Source: Caballeronia sp. INDeC2
GTDB taxonomy: Bacteria; Pseudomonadota; Gammaproteobacteria; Burkholderiales; Burkholderiaceae
Length of the DNA stretch: 64,000 nucleotides
Assembly: GCF_023631325.1 (NCBI RefSeq)
Contig: NZ_JALQDG010000031.1
Coordinates: 1 to 64,000 of the forward strand
Reading direction: 5' to 3'
The notes beneath the pieces were generated by a model. That model was not told the origin of the DNA. It was given only the letters and a program-made list of their open reading frames with translations, and ran no database searches. The number at the start of each line of letters is the position of its first letter. The stretch's first letter is position 1. Below, piece by piece: positions 25,221 to 33,415 of this stretch. The position numbers and the translations under genes are program-made.

Positions 25221-26938
25221 GATGGTTCCTTGCCCGTCACCGCGTCCAGCACGCCCGGCAGCGTCCCGCCGCCGACCGGCTTCTCGATGAACGCGGTCGC
25301 GCCGAGCGCCTGCGCTTCATCGCGATCCTCGGCATCGCCGAGCACGACGACCGGAATGCTGCGCGTCGCGGCCTGCGCGCGCAACGCGGCGAGCCAGATC
25401 CAGGCTTCCGACGGCGCCGGGCGCACGGCGAGCAGGAGCGCGGCGGGCTGCGTGCGCGCGAACAGGCGGCCGGCTTCGTCGAGTGTCGCGGCGCTCATCG
25501 CACGATACGACGAATCGCGCAGCGCGGCCTCGCAATCGAGACGCTCGATCGGACTGCTCGCAACGACCAGCACGGCGGGCCGCGTATCGCTTGCGGCATG
25601 CTGCGCCGCGTCGAAGTCCGCGCCGTAGCGAGCGGGAATCGTCGCGCTGAAGGTCGAGCCGCGCCCGACTTCGCTCACGAGCGACACGTCGCCGCCGAGC
25701 AGCTTGCAGAGCTTGCGGCATAGCGGAAGGCCCAGTCCCGTGCCTTTCACATATTGCTGAAGGCGGTTCTCGACTTGCCCGAACTCTTCGAACACGACTT
25801 GCTGATGCTCGGGCGCGATGCCGATGCCCGTATCGCTGACGGAAAACGTGATGAGCCGGCGCGCTTCGTCATAGCTCGCGGCGACGCGCACTTCGCCGCG
25901 CTCGGTGAACTTGAGCGCGTTCGACACGAAGTTGCGCAGCACTTGCGCGACCTTGGCTTCGTCGGTGCGGATGGGCGGCAGGCCTTCGCACGAATCGAAC
26001 ACGAGCTCGACCGCGCCGCCCGGCGACAGCGGCCGCAACATGCCGCGCAGCGCTGAAAACAAGGTATCGACTTCGAACTCGGTCGGGCGCACTTCGATCT
26101 TGCCAGCCTCGATCTTCGCGAGATCGAGCAGGTCGTCGACCGTTTCCGACAGGTCTTCCGCCGCCTTGCGGATGAAGCGCACCTGCTTTTCCTGCTCTTC
26201 GGTCAGCTCGCCGTCGATACGATCCAGCAGGAGCTTCGACAACGCGCGGATCGACGAGAGCGGCGTGCGGAACTCGTGGCTCATGTTCGACAGAAAGCGC
26301 GACTTCGATTCATCCGCGCGACGCAGATGATCCGCGCGCGCATCGAGCTCCGCATAGAGCGCGACGACGCCGCGATTGGTGTCTTCGAGTTCGCGCGTGA
26401 GACGCGTCAATTCTTCCTGGCGTTCGCGCAGATCGGCCAACGCGGCGATCAGTTCGCGATTCTGGCGCTGCAATTCCGCCGCAGTGTCTTCGCCCGACGG
26501 ACGCGAAAGCGCGTTGCCGACCGCCTGCATGTCGCACGGCACGCCATCGGGCAAGGCCTTCGCGAGCGAGATCGACGTGATGCCGTCGGCTTCGTCGGCG
26601 ATCGCGCATTGATCCATCAGACGCTGCGCCGCGAGCAGCCCGAGCGCGGATTGCGCGTTGTCGTTGCGCATCGCGCGCAGTCGCTCGCCCGCGCCGGCGG
26701 CCGTCAGAAAACGCACGACGAAGCGCCGCCCGCGCGTGGCGTGATCGACGAGAAATTCCGCGCGCGCCGGCTGCCCCGCGGTCAGCACCGTGCGCGCCGC
26801 TTCGAGCACGGACGTGGAGATGCGCGTCTGGTCCTGCGGCGAAAAACCGAGCGCCGCGCTCGCGTCGCGCGCCTTCACGCGGGCCGCGACCATGTCGCGC
26901 TCGTTTTCGATGTGCATCGCGTAGAGCGGCTGCGTCAT
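25217..26938 (-). CDS. hybrid histidine kinase with RsbT-like N-terminus and degenerate receiver
   Basis: 573 residues, cytoplasmic. Residues 1-130 resemble an RsbT-type GHKL ATPase with degraded ATP-binding motifs: VKARDASAALGFSPQDQTRI at the start, ALGLLAAQRLMDQ near the end. A coiled coil covers about 145-200, then HisKA with FLSNMSHEFRTPLSSIR. The HATPase has VSDTGIGIAPEH and GTGLGLPLCRKL. The C-terminal receiver-like domain reads LLLAVRP where LLLDxxxP is expected, and VLVVASS for VLVVDDE. It therefore lacks the phospho-acceptor Asp and acidic pocket. The start at 26938 (GGAGG 6 nt upstream) or 26941 overlaps the phosphatase stop. Confidence 0.88.
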   Translation of the reverse strand: MTQPLYAMHIENERDMVAARVKARDASAALGFSPQDQTRISTSVLEAARTVLTAGQPARAEFLVDHATRGRRFVVRFLTAAGAGERLRAMRNDNAQSALGLLAAQRLMDQCAIADEADGITSISLAKALPDGVPCDMQAVGNALSRPSGEDTAAELQRQNRELIAALADLRERQEELTRLTRELEDTNRGVVALYAELDARADHLRRADESKSRFLSNMSHEFRTPLSSIRALSKLLLDRIDGELTEEQEKQVRFIRKAAEDLSETVDDLLDLAKIEAGKIEVRPTEFEVDTLFSALRGMLRPLSPGGAVELVFDSCEGLPPIRTDEAKVAQVLRNFVSNALKFTERGEVRVAASYDEARRLITFSVSDTGIGIAPEHQQVVFEEFGQVENRLQQYVKGTGLGLPLCRKLCKLLGGDVSLVSEVGRGSTFSATIPARYGADFDAAQHAASDTRPAVLVVASSPIERLDCEAALRDSSYRAMSAATLDEAGRLFARTQPAALLLAVRPAPSEAWIWLAALRAQAATRSIPVVVLGDAEDRDEAQALGATAFIEKPVGGGTLPGVLDAVTGKEPS

Positions 26939-27978
26939 CATGCGCCTCCGGTCACGCGGGCGACGAACACGGTGACATCGTCGCGGCCGCGCGCGAAGTC
27001 GCGATACAGCACGGCCGCGACGAGCGCCGGATGACGCATCGCGAGACCCGGATAGCGCGCGAGATCCCAGCGCGATGCGAGCCCGTCCGAATGCAGCACG
27101 ACGAGCGCGTTCGGCAGATACGGCACGTCGAACAACTGCGCGCGCCGCGCCGCATGCCCGACGATGCCGCTGTGCGACACGAGATGCTTGTGCGAGCTTT
27201 CCGTCCACACGCTCGCCGAAATATTGCCGATGCCCGCGAACGAAACCGGCATGTTCGTCATCCACGCGGACGCCGGCATGCGCGCGATGCCGACCGCCGC
27301 GCCGCGTGTCGGGCGCAGCGCGTCGTTGGCGGCGTCCATGATGCGGTCGAGCGGCTGGTCGCCGTTTGCGGCAAGCGCCTTCGCCGCCTCGATCGCCGCG
27401 ACGTTCGCGAGCGGACCGTGACCGAGGCCATCGGCGACGAGCACGGTGAATTCGCCCTCATTTACGTGGCATGCCCATGCATCGCCGGAGACGGTTTCCG
27501 TTTGCAGCGGCAAATTCACGACGCCGTAGGTCAGTTGAGCGGCAGGCCGGTTCGGCGCGCCCGGCGCGTTCCAGAACACGACGCGCAGCACCGTGCCGCG
27601 TCCCGGCGCGCTCCAGATGTCGAGCGCGTCGGACAGGCGTTCGATCGCGCCCATACCGGTGCCGGGACTGCCGGCGGTCGTGTAGCCGTCCTCGAAGCAG
27701 CGATGCAGATCGTGTATGCCCGGCCCGCTGTCGATGCACAGCACTTCGATGCCGTAGCGCTGAGTCGCGCCCGCGCCCGCATCGACGAGCGGCCGCACGA
27801 GCAATTCGCCGCGCTCCGCGTGCTTCAGCAGATTCGTGCCGCATTCGGTGACGACGATCGCGAGCTCGCCCGCGGCCGTCTCGTTGAAGCTTAAGCCCCG
27901 CGCGAGTTCGCCGATCGAGCGCCGCGCATAGGCGATCTGACTCGCCTCGGCGATCTCGTAGCGTTGCTGCGCGGCCAT
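26938..27978 (-). CDS. RsbX/RsbU-like PP2C (SpoIIE) phosphatase with GHKL ATPase domain
   Basis: 346 residues. An N-terminal RsbT/RsbW-like ATPase domain (about 1-135) has ECGTNLLKHA (N-box), CIDSGPGI and PGTGMGAIERLSD. A C-terminal SpoIIE/PP2C domain (about 145-345) has SGDAWACHV, VADGLGHGPLA with metal-binding Asp/Gly, VVLHSDGLASR and RGRDDVTVFVARV. In stressosomes RsbX dephosphorylates RsbR/RsbS to reset the complex. The ATG at 27978 (AAGGA 4 nt upstream) lies 8 nt after the RsbT stop; an ATG at 28002 inside rsbT is the alternative. The fused ATPase domain is absent from Bacillus RsbX. Confidence 0.87.
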   Translation of the reverse strand: MAAQQRYEIAEASQIAYARRSIGELARGLSFNETAAGELAIVVTECGTNLLKHAERGELLVRPLVDAGAGATQRYGIEVLCIDSGPGIHDLHRCFEDGYTTAGSPGTGMGAIERLSDALDIWSAPGRGTVLRVVFWNAPGAPNRPAAQLTYGVVNLPLQTETVSGDAWACHVNEGEFTVLVADGLGHGPLANVAAIEAAKALAANGDQPLDRIMDAANDALRPTRGAAVGIARMPASAWMTNMPVSFAGIGNISASVWTESSHKHLVSHSGIVGHAARRAQLFDVPYLPNALVVLHSDGLASRWDLARYPGLAMRHPALVAAVLYRDFARGRDDVTVFVARVTGGA

Positions 27979-27986
27979 CGATTCCT

Positions 27987-28427
27987 TCAGAACGGTTTCC
28001 ATTTCGTGATCGAGACCTGCGTGCCCGCGCCCGGCGCCGAACGGATGTCGAATTCGTCGCACAGGCGTTTTGCGCCGCCGAGGCCGAGGCCCAAGCCGCT
28101 GCCCGACGTGAAGCCATCGGACAGCGCGCGCTGGATATCCGGAATGCCCGGGCCGTTGTCGACGAATTCGAGTTTGAGGCCGCGGCGGCCGTTGCGCTCG
28201 ACGAGGTAGCAATGCACGTCGCCTCCCCCGCCATAGATGAGCGTGTTGCGTGCCAGCTCGCTCGCCGCCGTCACGAACTTGGTTTGATCGATGAGAGACA
28301 GGCCCTGCGCGACGGCCCGCTCGCGCACGAACTGGCGCAGCCGCACGATCTGTTCGTCGGAGCGGATCGGCAGCGTGTCGGGCGTCGAGGCGGACGTCGG
28401 CGCGGCTGTGGAGTTGAAGATCGTCAT
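27987..28427 (-). CDS. rsbT: RsbT-like stressosome switch kinase
   Basis: 146 residues, single GHKL-type Ser/Thr kinase domain. The N-box is ASELARNTLIYGGGG, followed by DNGPGIPDI and a glycine-rich lid SGLGLGLGGAKRLCDEF. The C-terminus reads GTQVSITKWKP, as in RsbT proteins. In stressosomes RsbT phosphorylates RsbR and RsbS and is then released to activate a downstream effector. Here the likely effectors are the phosphatase and kinases directly downstream, since no RsbU/sigma-B exists in the window. It lies 21 bp after rsbS. Confidence 0.9.
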   Translation of the reverse strand: MTIFNSTAAPTSASTPDTLPIRSDEQIVRLRQFVRERAVAQGLSLIDQTKFVTAASELARNTLIYGGGGDVHCYLVERNGRRGLKLEFVDNGPGIPDIQRALSDGFTSGSGLGLGLGGAKRLCDEFDIRSAPGAGTQVSITKWKPF

Positions 28428-28448
28428 GGCGTCGTTCGCATGCGGCCG

Positions 28449-28808
28449 TCAGACCGTGCCGTTCCCTGCGAGGAGCGCCATGCCCTTCTCCACGTTGAGC
28501 GCGGTGCGCACGCCCGAGAGCGTGAGCCCGAGTTCGACGAGCGTGATCGCGACCGAAGGCTGCATGCCGACGACGACCGTCTCCGCGTCGAGCACGCGCG
28601 CCATCGCGGCCGTGTTGCCGATCATGCGTCCGATAAACGAATCGACCACATCGAGGGAGGAAATGTCGATCAGCACGCCGCGCGCGCTGTCCTTCACGAT
28701 CCGGCTCGTCAGATCGTCCTGAAGCGCGAGCGCGAGCCGGTCGTGCATGTCGACCTGAATGGTGACGAGCAGAAGCTTGCCCATCCTGAGAATCGGAATG
28801 CGTTCCAT
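28449..28808 (-). CDS. rsbS: RsbS-like STAS-domain stressosome scaffold protein
   Basis: 119 residues, a single STAS domain. LLLVTIQVDMHDRLALALQD opens the domain, and the phosphorylation motif VLIDISSLDVVDSFIGRM has Ser57 at the position of the Bacillus RsbS Ser59 target. RsbS forms the stressosome core with RsbR and sequesters RsbT until phosphorylated. It lies 62 bp after rsbR and 21 bp before rsbT. Length and motif order match the family. Confidence 0.92.
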   Translation of the reverse strand: MERIPILRMGKLLLVTIQVDMHDRLALALQDDLTSRIVKDSARGVLIDISSLDVVDSFIGRMIGNTAAMARVLDAETVVVGMQPSVAITLVELGLTLSGVRTALNVEKGMALLAGNGTV

Positions 28809-28870
28809 CGCTTGAGGCCCCGTTCAGTCGCGTTGCGTTCGATGCGTGCTTCGAATGGCGAGATGCGGCG

Positions 28871-29788
28871 TCATTCCGATTGCAGCGAATCGAAACCATC
28901 GCTCGAACGGGCCGCGCGCGATGCCTCCTGCGCGAGCCCCGCCGTCACCGACTTGCCGGTGCGCTGCAGCGCGATGACGAAGGCCGCGGCGAGCGTCGCC
29001 TTGGTCGTGACGTTCGACAGATTGACGCCCAGATGCACGATGGTCTGCGCGATCTGCGGACGAATGCCGCTGATGATGCAGTCCGCGCCCATCAGCCGCG
29101 CCGCCGCGACGGTCTTCAGCAAGTGCTGCGCGACGAGCGTATCGACGGTCGGCACGCCGGTAATGTCGATGATCGCGATCGCCGCGCCCGTCTCCACGAT
29201 CTTCTGCAGCAGGTTCTCCATCACGACCTGCGTGCGCGCGGAGTCGAGCGTGCCGATGAGCGGCAGCGCGAGAATGCCGTCCCACAACTGCACGACGGGC
29301 GTCGAGAGCTCGAGCAGTTCCTGCTGCTGGCGCACGATGACCTGCTCGCGGCTCGTCTGAAACACTTCGGTGGTGAAGAGACCGAGTTCGTCGAAGAGCG
29401 TGCTGATCGTCTGCGTGAGATCGGCGAGCGTCGCGGCGTCGTTGCCGAGCGCGTCGCGCAAACGCGCGAAAAGCGGCTGCTTCAGCGAGAACACGAACAT
29501 GGCGGTCTCGACCGGCGTGAAGCCCTGACGCGCGCGCTGCTGGGACATTTCCGCGAGAAACGCGCGCACGTCCTGCCACGCGGGGGATTTGAAATCGACG
29601 CTATCGGACGTGCCGAGCGCCGCCATCAGAAGCGAGACGAATTGCGCGAACTGATTGCGCAGTTCCGCTTCCCCGACGAGCCCGCGCCGCGAAGCGATGG
29701 CGTGCTGCTGCGCAAACCACTCCGCGAGCAGTTGCTCCTGATTGCTGGTGAACAATTGGGCTAGCCGCATTCCGCCGACCATTTCCAT
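28871..29788 (-). CDS. rsbR: RsbR-like stressosome sensor (N-terminal sensory domain plus STAS)
   Basis: 305 residues. The N-terminal helical domain (about 1-150) has the non-haem-globin-like sensor layout of RsbR paralogues. A linker helix leads to a C-terminal STAS domain (about 160-275). Two Thr residues fit the RsbT targets: Thr217 in ITGVPTVDT and Thr249 in RPQIAQT. The ATG at 29788 (AGGA 8 nt upstream) is preferred to an upstream TTG. No haem or flavin ligand can be assigned, so the signal is unknown. It is the first gene of the RsbR-S-T-X-kinase-kinase operon. Confidence 0.9.
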   Translation of the reverse strand: MEMVGGMRLAQLFTSNQEQLLAEWFAQQHAIASRRGLVGEAELRNQFAQFVSLLMAALGTSDSVDFKSPAWQDVRAFLAEMSQQRARQGFTPVETAMFVFSLKQPLFARLRDALGNDAATLADLTQTISTLFDELGLFTTEVFQTSREQVIVRQQQELLELSTPVVQLWDGILALPLIGTLDSARTQVVMENLLQKIVETGAAIAIIDITGVPTVDTLVAQHLLKTVAAARLMGADCIISGIRPQIAQTIVHLGVNLSNVTTKATLAAAFVIALQRTGKSVTAGLAQEASRAARSSDGFDSLQSE

Positions 29789-30161
29789 GCCGAAGATCCT
29801 GTGCAAATGATGTTATCGGGCGCCGAGCCCCGGACGTTGGTTGTTGCGTCGCCGCGAAGAGTAGCGAAATAAACGCGACGCAAGGCGCTGGGAATGTAGC
29901 ACGCCATCCCAAAATTCGACAGTCCGCCAAGCCTTGTGGCGCAAGGGATTCGCGGAATATTTCACGCGATGGCGAGCGCGCGTAGAGGAATCGGCAAATG
30001 CTTCCGATCGTTCGATGCAAGGTAGACGAAGTCCGGTCAAATGTCCTGCGCTTCGCGACCTCATGGAATGCCGTGTATAGCTGCGCGAATATTTTTTCGC
30101 CTATCGCCCGATGCAATACTCGGTCGACCGACTCAACGTCATTCGACCCGCCGGAGCGCAT
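29789..30161. other. divergent intergenic region between rsbR and the nucleobase permease
   Basis: 373 bp holding both divergent promoters. The only clear structure is an inverted repeat with perfect 8-bp arms TTGCGTCG (29844-29851) and CGACGCAA (29876-29883). It lies 56-95 bp before the rsbR start and could be a regulator site or leader hairpin. No gene or consensus promoter was recognised. Confidence 0.4.
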
Positions 30162-31532
30162 ATGTCCCAAACGATTCATCCCGTCGACGAAGTGCTGCCC
30201 ATCGGACAGATGCTCGCGGTCGGCATCCAGCACGTGCTCGTCATGTATGCGGGGGCGATCGCGGTGCCGCTCATCATCGGCGCGGCGTTGAAGCTGCCGA
30301 AGGAACAGGTCGCGTTTCTGATCAGCTCGGACCTTTTCGCGTGCGGGATCGTGACGCTGGTGCAGTGCATCGGCGTATGGAAGTTCGGCATTCGCTTGCC
30401 GGTGATCATGGGCGTGAGCTTCGCGCCGGTCGGACCGATGGTCGCGGTGGCGTCGTCGGGCGCGGGCCTGACGGCGATCTTCGGCGCGACGATCGCGGCG
30501 GGCGTGTTCGCGGTTGTGATCGCGCCGTTCTTCGGGCGGCTGATGCGCTTCTTTCCGCCTATCGTCACGGGCACGATCATTCTCACGATCGGCATGACGC
30601 TCTTTCCGGTGGCGATCAACTGGGCGGGCGGCGGGCGCGGCGCGCCGAGCTTTGGCGAACCGAAGAACCTGGTGATCGCGGCGGTCGTGCTGCTCGCGAT
30701 TCTGCTCATCAACAAGTATCTGAAGGGCTTCGTCGCGAATATTTCGGTGCTGCTCGGCATGGCGATCGGCTTCGTGATCGCACTGCCGCTGGGCTTCGTC
30801 GATTTCGCGGGCGTCGGTCAGGCTGCGTGGTTCGCGCCGGTGCGGCCGTTCGCGTTCGGCTTGCCGACGTTCGATATCGCCGCGATTGCATCGCTATGCC
30901 TCGTGATGGTCGTCATCATGGTGGAATCGCTCGGCATGTTCCTCGCGCTCGGCGATCTCGCGATGCGGCCCGTGTCGCGCATCGATGCAACGCGCGGACT
31001 GCGCACCGATGGTCTCGGCACGGTGATCGGCGGCATCTTCAATACGTTTCCGCATTCGTCGTTTTCGCAGAACATCGGGCTCGTGGGGATTACGGGCGTG
31101 AAGAGCCGCTGGGTCGTTGCGGTGTCGGGCGTGATTCTGATTTTGCTGGGGCTGTTGCCGAAGCTTTCGAATCTGATTGCTTCGATACCGGTCGTCGTGC
31201 TCGGCGGGGCGGGTATCGCGATGTTCGGGATGGTCGCGGCGACTGGCGTGAAGATCCTGAGCAAGGTCGATTTCGATAGCAAGAACAATCTGCTCATCAT
31301 TGCGATCAGTCTTGGCGTGGGGGTGATTCCGCTTGCAGCGCCGACGTTTTTTGCGCGTATGCCGGCGTGGGCGGGGCCGTTGACGCATAGCGGGATCACG
31401 CTTGCTGCTGTCGTTTCTATTTTGCTCAATGCGCTTTTTAATCGGGAGCGGGATTCCGGGGACGTGGAGAGGGAGATCGCTGCGGAGATGCCGTTGAGTT
31501 TGCGGCAGGGGGAGGGGGACATTAGGGAGTGA
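30162..31532 (+). CDS. NCS2 family nucleobase (xanthine/uric acid type) permease
   Basis: 456 residues, about 14 transmembrane segments. It starts with VDEVLPIGQMLAVGIQHVLV, the conserved first helix of the nucleobase:cation symporter-2 family. The family signature is QNIGLVGITGVKSR (about residue 300), with Gln-Asn and the Thr-Gly/Lys end as in purine (xanthine/urate) rather than uracil carriers. The ATG at 30162 has GGAG 5 nt upstream; the frame is open further upstream without support. It imports a purine or uric acid by proton symport. No purine-degradation genes are adjacent, so the exact substrate is open. Confidence 0.87.
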   Translation: MSQTIHPVDEVLPIGQMLAVGIQHVLVMYAGAIAVPLIIGAALKLPKEQVAFLISSDLFACGIVTLVQCIGVWKFGIRLPVIMGVSFAPVGPMVAVASSGAGLTAIFGATIAAGVFAVVIAPFFGRLMRFFPPIVTGTIILTIGMTLFPVAINWAGGGRGAPSFGEPKNLVIAAVVLLAILLINKYLKGFVANISVLLGMAIGFVIALPLGFVDFAGVGQAAWFAPVRPFAFGLPTFDIAAIASLCLVMVVIMVESLGMFLALGDLAMRPVSRIDATRGLRTDGLGTVIGGIFNTFPHSSFSQNIGLVGITGVKSRWVVAVSGVILILLGLLPKLSNLIASIPVVVLGGAGIAMFGMVAATGVKILSKVDFDSKNNLLIIAISLGVGVIPLAAPTFFARMPAWAGPLTHSGITLAAVVSILLNALFNRERDSGDVEREIAAEMPLSLRQGEGDIRE

Positions 31533-31663
31533 GCTTGGGAGTTTTGCGTCTGGTTGCGTAGTTGCGTAAGGCTGGCTTTATGGAAAAACGGTGACGACAG
31601 CGAACAAACGAACAAAAACCAAACCCACTAACATAGGAAAGCCCCAACCTTGCCCCGAACCCG

Positions 31664-32488
31664 ATGCCCGAAGCCCTGTGGCTCCTTCTAACCGCGATAG
31701 CACTAACCTACGCCATCGCCCTGACGGGGCTGTATTGGCTGCAAGGCCGCCTCGTCTATCCGCTAGAACAGATCGAAGCCTTCAAAAGCGCAGAGTTAGA
31801 AGATCGGACCGAAGCGGTCGACATAAAAACCGAAGACGGCCTCATCCTGACCGCCCGTTACAAAGCACCTCAAAAGAAAACCGCCCCAACGATCATCCTC
31901 TTCCACGGCAATGGCGAAGACCTCGCCCAACGCGGCCACATCGCGCTCGAGATGATCGAAGCCGGCTACGGCGTGCTCCTCGCCGAATATCGCGGCTACG
32001 GCGGCAATCCCGGCACGCCGCACGAAGCCGGCCTCTACGCCGATGCCCGCGCCGCCCACGCCTACGCATCCGCGCGATCATCGAACATCGTGCTGCACGG
32101 CTATTCGCTCGGCTCGGGCGTCGCCGTACAGCTCGCCAGCGAAGCAAAAATCGATGCGCTGATGCTCGAATCCCCGTTCACGAGCATCGTCGATGTAGCG
32201 GCGAAGCGCTTCTGGCTCTTCCCCGTGCGGCTACTCGCGCGCGACCGCTACGACAGCCTTTCGAAAATCGCCTCGGTGCGTGCGCCGATTCTGATCTACG
32301 GCGGCACGAAAGACGGCGTGATCCCGCCCGCGCACTTCCGGTGCCTCTTCGACGCCGCGCGCGGCGACAAGCGTCTCGCGCTCATCGAAGACGCCGACCA
32401 TCTCGACGTCTGGTCAATGGGCGGCCGCGAGCACGTCATGCAATTCCTCGCCTCGCTGCAACCGGCACGGGACACGCTGCAAGCCTAA
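31664..32488 (+). CDS. alpha/beta hydrolase, membrane-anchored (BEM46/ABHD13-like)
   Basis: 274 residues. An N-terminal membrane helix (about 4-26) serves as anchor or uncleaved signal. The hydrolase fold has IILFHGNGEDLAQRG (oxyanion region), the AEYRGYGGNPG loop, the nucleophile elbow GYSLGSG with catalytic Ser (about 148), an Asp in YGGTKDGVIPP and His in DADHLD. The family includes serine aminopeptidase-like hydrolases with unknown substrates. Its stop codon overlaps the convergent exonuclease III gene by 4 bp. Confidence 0.83.
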   Translation: MPEALWLLLTAIALTYAIALTGLYWLQGRLVYPLEQIEAFKSAELEDRTEAVDIKTEDGLILTARYKAPQKKTAPTIILFHGNGEDLAQRGHIALEMIEAGYGVLLAEYRGYGGNPGTPHEAGLYADARAAHAYASARSSNIVLHGYSLGSGVAVQLASEAKIDALMLESPFTSIVDVAAKRFWLFPVRLLARDRYDSLSKIASVRAPILIYGGTKDGVIPPAHFRCLFDAARGDKRLALIEDADHLDVWSMGGREHVMQFLASLQPARDTLQA

Positions 32489-33288
32489 GCGTTCGTCGCT
32501 TTCTTTCGCGTGCGCCCGAGCTTGAGCGTGACCCACGTCGGCGCATGATCGCTTGCATGCGGCTCGCCGCGCACCCATTTATCGACGCCCGCGCCCTCCA
32601 GCTTCTTCGCGAGATCCTTGCTCAGCAAAATATGATCGATACGCAAGCCCGAGTTCGTCTGCCAATGATTGCGGAAGTAATCCCAGAACGTATAGATGCG
32701 CTCATCGGGAAAGGTCTTGCGCAACGCATCCGTCCAGCCTTGAGCGAGAAGTTCCGCATAAGCCGCGCGGCTTTCGGGCTGCAGGAGCGCGTCCTTCAGC
32801 CACGAGCGCGTGTTGTAGATATCCTCGTCGGTGGGCACGACGTTGTAATCGCCCGCGAGCACGACGGGATGTCCGCTGTCGAACAACGTCTTCGCGTGGG
32901 CATTGAATCGTTCGAACCACGCGAGCTTGTAATCGAACTTCGGGCCCGGCTGCGGATTGCCGTTCGGCAGATAAAGACAACCGATCAGCAAGCCGCCCAC
33001 GGCCGCTTCGATATACCGGCTATGCGTGTCGTCTTCGTAACCGGGCAGCCCGCGCCGGCTCAGCACCGGCTCTGCATCCTTCGCGAGAATCGCCACGCCG
33101 TTCCACGACTGCTGGCCATGCCATAGCGCGCCATAACCCGCGTTCGCGATTGCATCGGCGGGAAACTGCGCGTCCGTCGCTTTCAATTCCTGCAGACAGA
33201 CGATATCGGGCGATTCGCGTTCGAGCCATTTCAACAAGGCGTCGAGACGCGGACGGATGCCGTTGATGTTGAAGGTCGCGATTTTCAC
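32485..33288 (-). CDS. xthA: exodeoxyribonuclease III (AP endonuclease)
   Basis: 267 residues, full length. It repairs abasic sites and 3'-blocked ends in DNA. Family motifs: KIATFNINGIRPRLDALL at the N-terminus, metal-binding Glu in CLQELKA, GDYNVVPTDEDIYN, RIDHILLS and the catalytic SDHAP near the C-terminus. The GTG at 33288 was chosen because the protein then begins exactly where family members do (M-KIATFN), with GGAG 9 nt upstream. An ATG five codons earlier has no ribosome site. Confidence 0.93.
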   Translation of the reverse strand: MKIATFNINGIRPRLDALLKWLERESPDIVCLQELKATDAQFPADAIANAGYGALWHGQQSWNGVAILAKDAEPVLSRRGLPGYEDDTHSRYIEAAVGGLLIGCLYLPNGNPQPGPKFDYKLAWFERFNAHAKTLFDSGHPVVLAGDYNVVPTDEDIYNTRSWLKDALLQPESRAAYAELLAQGWTDALRKTFPDERIYTFWDYFRNHWQTNSGLRIDHILLSKDLAKKLEGAGVDKWVRGEPHASDHAPTWVTLKLGRTRKKATNA

Positions 33289-33415
33289 TCGGCGTCTCTC
33301 CATCGGTGGATCGGAATCGATCGTACACGCGTCGCAGTTTGCGTGCCGCGGCATGGGCGAGCGCGCCGGCGCAAAATCTGCCAAAGTCACTGAACTCCGC
33401 ACGCTCCTTGCATCC

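Noticed and set aside
23226..25628. An 800-codon plus-strand frame
   Set aside because: It is antisense to the two hybrid kinase genes, is extremely Arg/His-rich and has no recognisable domain; this is a by-product of high GC content.
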